Shown: positions 1-8,205 of the stretch, piece after piece
How the letters are laid out: each line of letters opens with the position of its first letter
Numbering within the stretch: the stretch's first letter is position 1
The notes under the pieces: model-generated
The model's database searches: none
Seen by the model: only the letters and a program-made list of their open reading frames with translations
Told to the model about the DNA's origin: nothing
Program-made: the position numbers and the translations under genes
Assembly: GCF_901827175.1 (NCBI RefSeq)
Contig: NZ_LR594662.1
Span: 62,001 to 126,000 of the forward strand
DNA: 64,000 bases
DNA from: Variovorax sp. RA8
GTDB taxonomy: Bacteria; Pseudomonadota; Gammaproteobacteria; Burkholderiales; Burkholderiaceae_C
Direction of reading: 5' to 3'

Positions 1-1
1 C

Positions 2-379
2 GACGAGCTCACCGGCACCGTCGAGACGCAGAACACCGAGGACGGCGTCCTGCTGCGCTACACCGGCCTTAAGGCGCGCTCCGGCGTGCTCAGCGCCAGC
101 GGCAGCGCGAGCGTGCTCAATCGACGCCTGAACGGCGAGATGGCGATCGACCTGGTCGATGGCATGGTCGGCGTGCCGCTCAAGCTGGCCGGCACGCTCG
201 ACGATCCCCAGCTGTCGATGACCGGTGGCGCGCTGGCCGGCGCCGCGGTGGGCACGGCCGTGCTGCCGGGCGTGGGCACCGCCATCGGCGCGCGCATCGG
301 GCAGCAGGTGGAAAAACTGTTCGGCGGCGAGGACGAGAAGAAGAAGCCGCAGCGCCCCGCGCCCTCCAAGGCGCGTTGA
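2..379 (+). CDS. AsmA-family protein, C-terminal end (partial)
   Basis: The gene enters from the left edge and only about 125 C-terminal residues are present. The visible part has alternating beta-strand character and then a Gly/Ala-rich segment (GGALAGAAVGTAVLPGVG) ending in a charged Lys-rich tail. This ending is common in AsmA-like C-terminal regions of inner-membrane-anchored proteins linked to outer-membrane assembly and lipid transport. The stop is TGA at 377-379. The family call rests on the tail pattern alone, so other AsmA/YhdP relatives are possible. It converges on the LysR gene with an 18-bp gap. Confidence 0.6.
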   Translation, partial: DELTGTVETQNTEDGVLLRYTGLKARSGVLSASGSASVLNRRLNGEMAIDLVDGMVGVPLKLAGTLDDPQLSMTGGALAGAAVGTAVLPGVGTAIGARIGQQVEKLFGGEDEKKKPQRPAPSKAR

Positions 380-397
380 GCCGGCGCTCCTTCGTCG

Positions 398-1318
398 TCA
401 CGCGGGCCTGAATCCCGGCAGCGCGTGCATGCGCTGCTTCAGTGCTTCGATGAAAGCCGTCACCCGCGCCGGCCGGTACAGCCCCGGCGGCAGCGCCACG
501 TGGATGCCGATCGGCTCCAGCCACCAGCGCGGCAGCACCCGCTTGAGCCGGCCGGCCTGGATGTCCGCGTGGCACATCCACGGCGCGGCGGCGCCGATGC
601 CGGCGCCGTTGAGGATGGCGCGGTAGCTCGACAGCAGGCTGTCGGTCTTGATCGGTGTGTCCAGCCGCACCATGCGCGAACGGCCCGACCGGTCGAGCAG
701 CCGCACGCTGCCCTCCACATAAGGCACCAGGCCCACGCAGGGCAGCGAGGGCAGCCGTGCCAGCGTGACCGGGCCGATGCGCTTGAGCAGGGCCGGCGTG
801 GCGATCAGCACGCGCTCCATGGCCCCCAGGTGGCGGCTGACCAGGCCCGGGTCGCGCACCTCGCCGACACAGACCCAGCACTCCGCGCCCGAGGCCGCGA
901 GGTCGACCACGCGATCGGTCAGCGTCAGCTCGATGCGCAGGCCCGGATGCGCGGCGCGCAGGTCCGTGACCGCGTCCGTCAGGAAGCCGGTGCCGTAGCC
1001 CGAGGGGCCGATCACGCGCAAGGTGCCCTCGGGCCGGCTCTGGCCGCCCGACAGCCGGTGCGACAGGCCCGACCATCGATCGGTCAGGTCATGCGCCTCG
1101 GCCAGCAGCGAGCGGCCTTCGTCGGTCAGCGAGAAGCTTGCGGTCGTGCGCAGCGCCAGCTTGCAGCCCAGCAGCCGCTCCAGCTCCAGCAGGCGCCGGC
1201 TCACCGTGGGCTGCGTGGTGTCCAGCAGACGCGCCGCCTTGCTGAGCGATCCGCTCTCGCCGATGCGGATGAAGGTCGCGAGCAGGTCCAGGCGGTCGTG
1301 GGTGTGCTTCATGCGCAT
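398..1318 (-). CDS. LysR-family transcriptional regulator
   Basis: About 306 residues, the usual LysR length. The N-terminal winged helix-turn-helix is clear (LLATFIRIGESGSLSKAARL followed by TTQPTVSRRLLELE), then a LysR substrate-binding domain. Two in-frame ATG codons, at 1318 and 1312, are possible starts; neither has an obvious ribosome binding site. The gene is divergent from the aminotransferase - Bug - dimethylformamidase-like operon that starts at 1385, so it most likely controls that operon. The spacer contains the inverted repeat at 1340-1376. The effector is unknown. Confidence 0.9.
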   Translation of the reverse strand: MRMKHTHDRLDLLATFIRIGESGSLSKAARLLDTTQPTVSRRLLELERLLGCKLALRTTASFSLTDEGRSLLAEAHDLTDRWSGLSHRLSGGQSRPEGTLRVIGPSGYGTGFLTDAVTDLRAAHPGLRIELTLTDRVVDLAASGAECWVCVGEVRDPGLVSRHLGAMERVLIATPALLKRIGPVTLARLPSLPCVGLVPYVEGSVRLLDRSGRSRMVRLDTPIKTDSLLSSYRAILNGAGIGAAAPWMCHADIQAGRLKRVLPRWWLEPIGIHVALPPGLYRPARVTAFIEALKQRMHALPGFRPA

Positions 1319-1339
1319 GACGTATAGCACTTCATCGCT

Positions 1340-1376
1340 CGATACGTCTACCCGCCGGGGCGCTCTGTTCGTATCG
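1340..1376. promoter_or_regulatory. Inverted repeat in LysR/aminotransferase spacer
   Basis: The 66-bp divergent spacer holds a perfect 7-bp inverted repeat, CGATACG at 1340-1346 and CGTATCG at 1370-1376, separated by 23 bp. Centre-to-centre distance is 30 bp, near three helical turns. Position between a LysR gene and its likely target makes it a candidate operator. This is an inference from position and symmetry only. Confidence 0.35.
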
Positions 1377-1384
1377 TGCCCGGC

Positions 1385-2785
1385 ATGAACAACACGGCTC
1401 CCATCGCCCGCACTGTCGGGGATACGCCCCAGGGCGGCACCGTCCTCGGCTTCTACGCGCCCAAGGGCGCGCCGCGCCCGCCGCGCATCGCCCGCGGCGA
1501 AGGCATCTTCCTGTGGGACGCCGACGGCCGGCGCTACCTGGACGCGACCGCCGGCGCGGTGGTGGCCAACATCGGCCATGGCAACCCGCGCGTGCTCGCC
1601 GCGATGACCGAGCAGGCCGCCAAGGTCAGCTTCGCCTATCCGCGCTTCTTCGAGAGCGAGCACAACATCGCGCTGGCCGATCGTGTCTGCGCGCTGGCGG
1701 GCGAGGGCTTCGACCGCGCCTTCTTCGTCTCGGGCGGCTCGGAGGCCAACGAATCGGCCATCAAGCTGGCGCGGCAGTACGCGGTGGTCACGGGTCAGGG
1801 CAGCCGCAGCAAGGTGATCTCGCGCGACCCCAGCTACCACGGCTCCACGCTGGGTGCGCTCGCGGTCACCGGCGATGCCAACACGCTGACGCTGTACGGA
1901 CCGATGATCCGTTCGATGCCCAAGGTGCCGGCGCCGCTGTCCTACCGGGTGCCGGAGGGCCACACGGTCGCCTCCCACGAGATGGCCTGCGCCGACGAAC
2001 TCGAGCAGACCATCCTGCGCGAGGGCCCCGAGACCGTGCTCGCCTTCATCCTCGAACCCATCGGCGGCCTCTCGACCGGCGCGGTCGTCTCGTCGGCCGC
2101 GTACTTCGAGCGCGTGCGGCAGATCTGCGATCGCCATGGCGTGCTCGTCATCTACGACGAGATCATGAGCGGCGCCGGCCGCACCGGCGCCTTCCTCGCA
2201 GCGCACCACTGGCCTGCCGCGCGGCCCGACCTGGTCACCCTCGCCAAGGGGCTGGCCGCGGGCTACACCCCGCTCGGCTGCCTGCTGGCGCCCGACCGCA
2301 TCGTCGACGCGGTCGCCGCCAGCGGCGGCTTCGTGCATGGCCACACCTACTTCACCAATCCACTCTCCTGCGCGGTTGCGCATGCGGTGGTCGACGAAGT
2401 GATCCGCCAGGACCTGGTCACGCGGGCGCACGAGCGGGGCGAGCTGCTGATGGCGCGGCTGCGCGAGATCGCGGCACGCTCGCCCATCGTCGGCGACGTG
2501 CGCGGCAAGGGCCTGCTGACGGCGATCGAGATCGTCGCCGACAAGTCCACCAGGCGGCAGCTGCCCACGTCCTTCAACGCGCCGGCGCGGCTCACCGAGC
2601 ATGGGCTGAAGCATGGCATCGCGCTCTACAACCGGCGCGCCAACCTTGGCGCCTTCGGCGACTTCCAGATGATCACGCCGCCGCTCACCATCAGCGAGGC
2701 CGAGATCGACATGCTGGCCGAGCTGCTCGAGACATCGCTCGCGGACCTCGCCGACGAGATCGCGCGCAAGGGCCTCGCGGCCTGA
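1385..2785 (+). CDS. Class III (omega) aminotransferase
   Basis: PLP-dependent aminotransferase, about 466 residues. Seen are the class III landmarks: SGGSEANESAIKLAR for cofactor phosphate binding, the YDEIMSGAGRTG segment with the Asp that contacts the pyridine nitrogen, and TLAKGLAAGY with the Schiff-base Lys. ATG 1385 is taken as start; an in-frame GTG at 1376 is an alternative. Family members transfer amino groups from omega-amino acids or amines to a keto acid. It is first in an operon with a Bug receptor (28 bp downstream) and a dimethylformamidase-like protein, so an amine released from an amide is a plausible substrate, which is inference. Confidence 0.92.
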   Translation: MNNTAPIARTVGDTPQGGTVLGFYAPKGAPRPPRIARGEGIFLWDADGRRYLDATAGAVVANIGHGNPRVLAAMTEQAAKVSFAYPRFFESEHNIALADRVCALAGEGFDRAFFVSGGSEANESAIKLARQYAVVTGQGSRSKVISRDPSYHGSTLGALAVTGDANTLTLYGPMIRSMPKVPAPLSYRVPEGHTVASHEMACADELEQTILREGPETVLAFILEPIGGLSTGAVVSSAAYFERVRQICDRHGVLVIYDEIMSGAGRTGAFLAAHHWPAARPDLVTLAKGLAAGYTPLGCLLAPDRIVDAVAASGGFVHGHTYFTNPLSCAVAHAVVDEVIRQDLVTRAHERGELLMARLREIAARSPIVGDVRGKGLLTAIEIVADKSTRRQLPTSFNAPARLTEHGLKHGIALYNRRANLGAFGDFQMITPPLTISEAEIDMLAELLETSLADLADEIARKGLAA

Positions 2786-2813
2786 CCTTTTCCCCATCCT
2801 CCAAAGGCTCACC

Positions 2814-3788
2814 ATGATCCATCGTCTCCTGCAGACCGCGCTGGCCTGCGCCAGCCTTGCCTTCGCCGCTGCCGCGCCCGCACAGATCGCCACCAACAAG
2901 GGCCCGGTCAAGCTGATCGTCGGCTACCCGGCCGGCGGCTCGGCCGATGTGCAGGCGCGCACCCTGTCCGACAAGCTCGCAGCCGAGCTCGGCACCACCG
3001 TGGTGGTGGACAACCGCACCGGCGCCGGCGGCCAGATCGCGGCCGACTACGTGCGCAACGCCGCGCCCGACGGCCTCACCGTGCTGCTGGCCAACATGCA
3101 CATGATGGTGATGCTGCCGCTGACCTCGAAGTCGGTGCGCTACGACCCGGTGAAGGACTTCAAGGCCGTGGGCCGCGTCGCCAGCTTCTACGAAGGCATC
3201 GCCGTACCCGCCGCACTGCCGGCCAAGGACGTGAAGCAGTGGCTCGACATCGCGCGCGCCGATCCGCAGAAGGCCAGCTACGGCGTGCCCGCGCCCGGCA
3301 GCGTCGCGCAGTTCATCGGCTACCGGCTCGGTGCCGAAGCCAAGGTCAACCTGGTGGCCGCGCCGTACCGCGGCGCCGCACCGCTGGTGCAGGACCTGCT
3401 GGGCGACCAGATCGCGGCCGGCATCACGCCCATCGCCGACCTGGTGGCCCACCAGCAGAGCGGCAAGCTCAAGGTGCTGGCGGTCAACGGCGCCAGGCGC
3501 GCCGCGCTGCTGCCCGACGTGCCCACGCTGAAGGAGCTGGGCCAGCCGCAATTCGACAACCTCGAATGGACCGGCCTGTTCGTGCCGGCCGGAACGCCCA
3601 AGCCCATCGTCGACCAGCTGCACGCCGCGCTGGGCAAGGCGCTGGCCGACAAGGAGGTGCAGGAGCGCCTGCTCAAGCTCAGCAGCGATCCGCACCCGAG
3701 CAGCGGGGAAGAGCTGAGCCGTCTCATCGAAGACGACCTCAAGCGCTGGGGCCCGGTGGTCAAGGCCTCGGGCTTCACCTCCGAATGA
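2814..3788 (+). CDS. Bug/TctC-family periplasmic receptor
   Basis: 324 residues with an N-terminal signal peptide (about residues 1-25, ending APAQIA). The mature part starts with the Bug pattern LIVGYPAGGSADVQARTL and contains VVVDNRTGAGGQIAADYV, typical of the tripartite tricarboxylate receptor fold that closes around a carboxylate-bearing ligand. No TctA/TctB membrane partners are nearby, as is usual for the expanded Bug families of Betaproteobacteria. It sits between the aminotransferase and the dimethylformamidase-like gene, and its stop overlaps the next start as ATGA, so it probably senses or delivers their substrate. Confidence 0.93.
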   Translation: MIHRLLQTALACASLAFAAAAPAQIATNKGPVKLIVGYPAGGSADVQARTLSDKLAAELGTTVVVDNRTGAGGQIAADYVRNAAPDGLTVLLANMHMMVMLPLTSKSVRYDPVKDFKAVGRVASFYEGIAVPAALPAKDVKQWLDIARADPQKASYGVPAPGSVAQFIGYRLGAEAKVNLVAAPYRGAAPLVQDLLGDQIAAGITPIADLVAHQQSGKLKVLAVNGARRAALLPDVPTLKELGQPQFDNLEWTGLFVPAGTPKPIVDQLHAALGKALADKEVQERLLKLSSDPHPSSGEELSRLIEDDLKRWGPVVKASGFTSE

Positions 3789-6070
3789 GCACCATTCCCC
3801 CGCACAAGCCTCTTCATCTTCCCGGCGTCCACGGCTATGCCGACCACAAGAGCGTGGCGGCCGGGGAGCTGCTGCGCTTGCACGTCAGCAGTGATCGGGC
3901 CTGCCAGCTTTCCGTCTGCAGGCTGGGCAGCGATGTGGAAGGGCGCAGCGACGACGTGGTGCTGCATCGCTTCGCGCCCTCGGCGGCGCGGGTGCAGCCC
4001 ATTCATCCGGGCTCCTATGTGCATGTCGAGAAGGGCTTGCCCGCCGCACTGCCCTTGCGCGGCCTGACGGTGGAATGCTGGGTCAAGCCGTGGCGCATCG
4101 ACACGCGGCAGAGCCTCATCGGCCAGTACGACTTCCCGGCGCATTGCGGCTGGGGCCTTTTCATCGAGGAGGGCGGGGCGCTGGGCTTCCACCTCGGCAG
4201 TGGCGGCGCCTTTCGCGCCGATGCGCTGCAGGCCCGGGGCCGCCTGGCCGCGCGGCGCTGGCAGCATGTGGCCGCCACGTGGAACGGCCGCGTCGCCGCG
4301 TTATGGATCGATGGCGTGCAGGCCGGGCAATGGGAGGCCGCGCAGGAGCTGCGGCCCGGCCCCGCGCCGCTGCGCCTCGGCGCCGCCGCCATCGACGGCC
4401 TGGCCGACCTCTTTCTCGACGCCGACCTGGCGATGCCCGCGCTCTACGACCGCGCGCTCGAAGCGCAGGAGATCGCGCAGCGCTTCGCGGCACGCGGCCT
4501 GATCGTTCCCACCGGCCGCTCGGTGCTGGCCTGCTGGCCGCTGCGCGAGGAGCGCGGCGCGCAGGTGGCCGATGCGAGCGGCCATCAGCGCAGCGGCCGC
4601 ATCGTCAACCACGGCACCTGGATGATCGTCGGGCCGGCCTTCGAGCCGGCCAAGGTCGGCACCTACGAAGACGCCGAATCGGCCTACGATCCCTTCAGCG
4701 ATCCCACGCGCGGCCATGGCCTGCGGCTGGCGAGCGATGACCTCTACGACTGCCGCTGGGAGGCCACGCACGAGTTCCGCGTCCCGGAGGATGCAAGGCC
4801 CGGCCTCTACGTCGCTCGCCTGCGCTTCGAGCTCGACGGCCGCGACGCCGACTACGACATCACGTTCATCGTCCGCAAGCCCGCGCATGCGGCGCCCGCG
4901 CCCGTCCTCGTGCTGTGCGCCGTCAACAGCTGGCTGGCCTATGCGAGCACGCCCTTCGCGAAGAACGTGGTGAACGATCCCGTGTGGCCGCGCCGCTCTG
5001 CGGGGCTCGAGAGCTGCCATCCGCAGGCCCCCGCCTATTGCAGCTACACCTACCACCGCGCCGGCCAGCCCTGCTACCAGGTCGGCCTGCGCATGCCGTG
5101 GCCCAACGCGAGCCCCAATGCGCTGTACGACCCCGAAGGCAGCGGTTTCAGCCAATGGGCGCGGCTCGAGCGCCGTCTCCATGTGTGGCTGGAGCGCGAG
5201 GGCTACGACTTCGATGTGGTCGGCGACATCGACCTGCATCGCGACCCATCTCTGCTCTCGCGCTACCGCAGCGTCATCGTCAACGGCCACAGCGAGTACT
5301 GGTCGACCCCCGCCGTGGATGGCCTGGACGATTACCTGCGCCGCGGCGGCAGCGCGATCGTGCTCTCCGGTAACACCATGTACCTGCGCGTGAGCTACGA
5401 CGAAGACATGACGGTCATGGAGCAGCGCAAGGTCAATGGCCCCGGCCATGACGAGACCGTGCCGCCGGTGGGCCCGCCCGCCGGCCCCTTCGGCGAGCAG
5501 TACCACAGCCAGGACTGGGCGCGGGGCGGGCGGCTCAAGGCCTCGGGGCGGGCGGCCGCCGACATCGTCGGCCTGGAGACCGCGGGCTGGGCCTTCGCCG
5601 ACGGCGAGGACTTCGGCGTCTACCACGTGACGCAGCCGCGGCATGTCCTGTTCAACGAGCCGCACCCGCTGGGCCTCGCCGAAGGCCAGACCTTCGGCCA
5701 TGCGCCGGGCGGCGGGCTGCCGCGCGCGATCGGCCACGAGTGGGATCTCACCATCGCCACCCTCGCGCGCATGACGAAGCAGGTGCCCCCGGGCGCGTCG
5801 CTGCCCGTGCCGCAGCAGGGCATCGAGGTCATCGCCCACGGCATCCGCCGCGTACCGGGCCGGCTCGACGCCTACCTCGACTGCTTCTCCAACCTCACCG
5901 AATCCATCGACGGCCTCTCGGCCGAGATGATCTACTGGGAGCGCCCCCAGGGCGGCCGTGTGTTCCACGCCGGCGCCGTGGGCGCGGCCTGGGTGCTGGG
6001 CAGCGACCCGGTCTTCGGCCGCTTGCTGCGCAATGTGCTGTACCGCTTCGGCGTGGAGCCCAGGGAGTGA
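3785..6070 (+). CDS. N,N-dimethylformamidase large-subunit-like protein with LamG domain
   Basis: 761 residues, nearly the length of the DMFase large (beta) subunit. Roughly residues 70-240 look like a concanavalin/LamG fold (LRGLTVECWVKPW, RRWQHVAATWNG, LWIDGVQAG). The C-terminal half carries the DMFase-type core (LVLCAVNSWLAYAS; NGHSEYWSTPAVDGL). Published DMFase has a mononuclear iron held by two Tyr and one Glu. By spacing, Y386, Y423 and E504 are the equivalents here, so the metal site looks intact. The usual small subunit of about 130 residues is not encoded nearby. The start overlaps the receptor stop (ATGA). The substrate is probably an amide, but the exact one is unknown. Confidence 0.8.
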   Translation: MSTIPPHKPLHLPGVHGYADHKSVAAGELLRLHVSSDRACQLSVCRLGSDVEGRSDDVVLHRFAPSAARVQPIHPGSYVHVEKGLPAALPLRGLTVECWVKPWRIDTRQSLIGQYDFPAHCGWGLFIEEGGALGFHLGSGGAFRADALQARGRLAARRWQHVAATWNGRVAALWIDGVQAGQWEAAQELRPGPAPLRLGAAAIDGLADLFLDADLAMPALYDRALEAQEIAQRFAARGLIVPTGRSVLACWPLREERGAQVADASGHQRSGRIVNHGTWMIVGPAFEPAKVGTYEDAESAYDPFSDPTRGHGLRLASDDLYDCRWEATHEFRVPEDARPGLYVARLRFELDGRDADYDITFIVRKPAHAAPAPVLVLCAVNSWLAYASTPFAKNVVNDPVWPRRSAGLESCHPQAPAYCSYTYHRAGQPCYQVGLRMPWPNASPNALYDPEGSGFSQWARLERRLHVWLEREGYDFDVVGDIDLHRDPSLLSRYRSVIVNGHSEYWSTPAVDGLDDYLRRGGSAIVLSGNTMYLRVSYDEDMTVMEQRKVNGPGHDETVPPVGPPAGPFGEQYHSQDWARGGRLKASGRAAADIVGLETAGWAFADGEDFGVYHVTQPRHVLFNEPHPLGLAEGQTFGHAPGGGLPRAIGHEWDLTIATLARMTKQVPPGASLPVPQQGIEVIAHGIRRVPGRLDAYLDCFSNLTESIDGLSAEMIYWERPQGGRVFHAGAVGAAWVLGSDPVFGRLLRNVLYRFGVEPRE

Positions 6071-6073
6071 AGC

Positions 6074-7045
6074 TCAGCCTGCGAGCAGGGCGCCCAGGCG
6101 CTCCACGTCGACATTGCCGCCGCTGATCAGCACGCCCACGCGCAGGCCGCGCAGCTGCGCCTTCATCTCGCGCGCTGCCGCGAAGCCCAGGCAGCCGGTG
6201 GGCTCGACCACCAGCTTCATGCGCGCGGCGAAGAAGCGCATCGCCTCGACCAGTTGTGCGTCGCTCGCCGTCAGCACGTCGTCGACGTCGCGGCGGATGA
6301 CGGCGAAGGTGTGCTGCCCCAGGTGCTGCGTCTGCGCGCCGTCGGCAATGGTCCTGGGCGTGTCGATGTGGACGATGCTGCCGCTGCGAAAGGACTGCTG
6401 CCCGTCGTTGCCCGCCTCCGGCTCCACTCCGTAGAGCTTGCATTGCGGCGCCAGTGCCCGCGTGGCCAGTGCCGAGCCGGAGAGCAGCCCGCCGCCGCCC
6501 AGCGGCACGAACAGCGCATCGAGCGGGCCGGCTTCCTCGAACAGCTCCTTCGCCGCCGTGCCCTGGCCGGCCATCACGTCCGGGTGGTCGTAGGGCGGGA
6601 TCAGCGTCATGCCGTGCTTCTGCGCCAGGTCGCGTCCGATCTGCTCGCGATCGTCCTTGTAGCGGTCGTAGATGACCACCTGCCCGCCGTAGCCCTCGGT
6701 AGCCGCCACCTTCGCGGCCGGTGCGTCGTGCGGCATCACGATGGTGGCCGGCATGCCGAGGATGCGCGCCGCCAGCGCGATCGCCTGCGCATGGTTGCCG
6801 GAAGAGAAGGCCACCACGCCGGCGCGCCGCTGCTGCGCGTCGAACTTCGCGAGCGCGTTGAAGGCGCCGCGGAACTTGAAGGCGCCCATGCGCTGCAGGT
6901 TCTCGCACTTGAAGAAGAGCTGCGCACCCAGTTCCTCGTCGGCGGTGCGCGAGCGCAGCACCGGCGTGCGATGGGCATGGCCTTCGATGCGCCGCGCGGC
7001 GGCGGCGACATCGTCATACGTGGGGAGCTTCAGGGGGTCTGGCAT
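6074..7045 (-). CDS. PLP-dependent threonine/serine dehydratase-family enzyme
   Basis: 323 residues, fold-type II PLP enzyme. The PLP Lys is K57 in GAFKFRGA. The SSGNHAQA loop (81-88) binds the substrate carboxylate, and a Gly-rich PLP phosphate loop (PLGGGGLLSG) follows. No C-terminal ACT domain is present, so it is a catabolic-type enzyme. Candidates are threonine dehydratase, threo-3-hydroxyaspartate ammonia-lyase and serine racemase; sequence alone does not separate them. It lies 3 bp from the convergent dimethylformamidase-like gene. Upstream is the HxlR regulator in the same direction with a 49-bp gap, so the two may be co-transcribed. Confidence 0.88.
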   Translation of the reverse strand: MPDPLKLPTYDDVAAAARRIEGHAHRTPVLRSRTADEELGAQLFFKCENLQRMGAFKFRGAFNALAKFDAQQRRAGVVAFSSGNHAQAIALAARILGMPATIVMPHDAPAAKVAATEGYGGQVVIYDRYKDDREQIGRDLAQKHGMTLIPPYDHPDVMAGQGTAAKELFEEAGPLDALFVPLGGGGLLSGSALATRALAPQCKLYGVEPEAGNDGQQSFRSGSIVHIDTPRTIADGAQTQHLGQHTFAVIRRDVDDVLTASDAQLVEAMRFFAARMKLVVEPTGCLGFAAAREMKAQLRGLRVGVLISGGNVDVERLGALLAG

Positions 7046-7094
7046 GGCGGTAGTTCCTGTTTCTTGGACGGATTGTTCATGTCTGGACGAATCG

Positions 7095-7415
7095 TCAAAG
7101 CGCCTCGAACCAGCGGTCGGCCCACTGGTTGAGCGGCTTCAGGCGCTTGACGAGTTCCACGCCCGATTCGGTGAGCACATAGCCCAGCTCGGCCAGTTCG
7201 ACGATCTGCAGCGCGCGCAGCTCCTTGAGCCGGTCGTTCAGCACCGAGGGCGACATCTCGCCCGCGTTCGCCTGCAGCACACGAAAGCTCTGCGGCGCGC
7301 CGTCGCGCAGCTCCCACAGGATGCGCAGCGTGCCCTTGCGGCCCAGCTGCTCGAGCAGCGCCATGATGGGGCGGCGGGCGGCGAGCTGGGCGTTGTCGGT
7401 GGCAGCAGGGGGCAT
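7095..7415 (-). CDS. HxlR-family winged-helix regulator
   Basis: About 106 residues from ATG 7415, the normal HxlR size. The core pattern is LLEQLGRKGTLRILWELRDG, then the recognition region SFRVLQANAGEMSPSVLNDR and the wing ELGYVLTESGVELV. An upstream in-frame ATG at 7502 would add 29 residues encoded by the inverted repeats at 7445-7500, so the shorter start is preferred; no strong ribosome binding site decides it. It is divergent from the gene at 7539 and lies upstream of the dehydratase. The paired palindromes between it and the divergent gene suggest autoregulation. Confidence 0.85.
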   Translation of the reverse strand: MPPAATDNAQLAARRPIMALLEQLGRKGTLRILWELRDGAPQSFRVLQANAGEMSPSVLNDRLKELRALQIVELAELGYVLTESGVELVKRLKPLNQWADRWFEAL

Positions 7416-7444
7416 GGCGGCGGGTGAAGGGCGTGGCACGGCTT

Positions 7445-7500
7445 GCGCTACGAAATCCGTAGCGATAGACTGCGTTCGATCGCTACGGATTTCGTAGCGC
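7445..7500. promoter_or_regulatory. Twin palindromic operator candidate
   Basis: Two 22-bp arms, 7445-7466 and 7479-7500, are exact reverse complements with a 12-bp spacer. Each arm also contains its own dyad, GCTACG-n5-CGTAGC (7447-7463 and 7482-7498), with centres 35 bp apart. HxlR proteins are dimers that bind short palindromes, so this looks like two binding sites controlling the divergent HxlR and CMD genes. The symmetry is seen directly; the regulator assignment is inferred. Confidence 0.65.
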
Positions 7501-7538
7501 ATCGCAAATCGCCGCCATTCTAGTCAGAGGAGTCTTCC

Positions 7539-8102
7539 ATGACCACCCACCCCCCACCCCGCATCCTGCCGCCCGAGCCGCCCTATCCGGAGGAGCTCGG
7601 CGCGCTGCTGAGGAAGATGACGCCGCCCGAAGCGCCGGAGATCCTGGCGCTGTTCCGCGTGCTGGCCGTCAATCCCGCGCTGGCCGAGCGATCCCTGCCA
7701 TGGGGCGGCTACCTGCTGGGCCGCAAGGCGAGTCTTGCGCTGCGCGACCGCGAGATCGTCATCCTGCGCGTGTGCGCACGCTGCGGGGCGGAGTACGAGT
7801 GGGGCGTGCACTGGGCCGCGTTCGCGCAGGCCGCGGGTCTGGGCGAGCGTGAACGCGAGGCCATCGTCTCCACCGGTGCCGCGCTCGACGGCCTTGCACG
7901 ACACGATCGCCTGCTGATCGAGCTGGTGGACGCGCTGCACGACCGGGGCGATGTCAATGATGCGTTGTGGCAGGCGCTGTCCGTCCATTGGACCCCGCCG
8001 CAACTCATCGAGCTGCTGATGCTGGCGGGCTGGTACCACGCAATCAGCTATGTGTGCAACGTGGCGCGGGTACCGCTGGAATCGTGGGCGGCGCGTTGGT
8101 GA
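7539..8102 (+). CDS. Carboxymuconolactone decarboxylase/AhpD-family protein
   Basis: 187 residues with the AhpD-like signature CARCGAEYEWGVH at about residues 79-91, giving C79, C82 and H91. The fold is all-helical. Family members are either gamma-carboxymuconolactone decarboxylases or alkylhydroperoxidases; the CxxC plus His arrangement here favours the redox-active (peroxidase) branch. The ATG at 7539 follows GAGGAGTC. It is divergent from the HxlR gene, with the twin palindrome in the spacer, which suggests induction under electrophile or oxidative stress (inference). Confidence 0.85.
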   Translation: MTTHPPPRILPPEPPYPEELGALLRKMTPPEAPEILALFRVLAVNPALAERSLPWGGYLLGRKASLALRDREIVILRVCARCGAEYEWGVHWAAFAQAAGLGEREREAIVSTGAALDGLARHDRLLIELVDALHDRGDVNDALWQALSVHWTPPQLIELLMLAGWYHAISYVCNVARVPLESWAARW

Positions 8103-8205
8103 ACCTGTCCGGAATGAAGTTGGAGTAAGCGGCGCCCACGCGGCGCACGTCGTGTTTTTCCCCTGATGCCCTGTTGGCGAGCCCCTGGCCTGCCGATAGA
8201 CAGGC

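Noticed and set aside
7416..7502. Longer start for HxlR at 7502
   Set aside because: The added residues are encoded by the paired palindromes that look like operators; HxlR proteins normally start near 7415.
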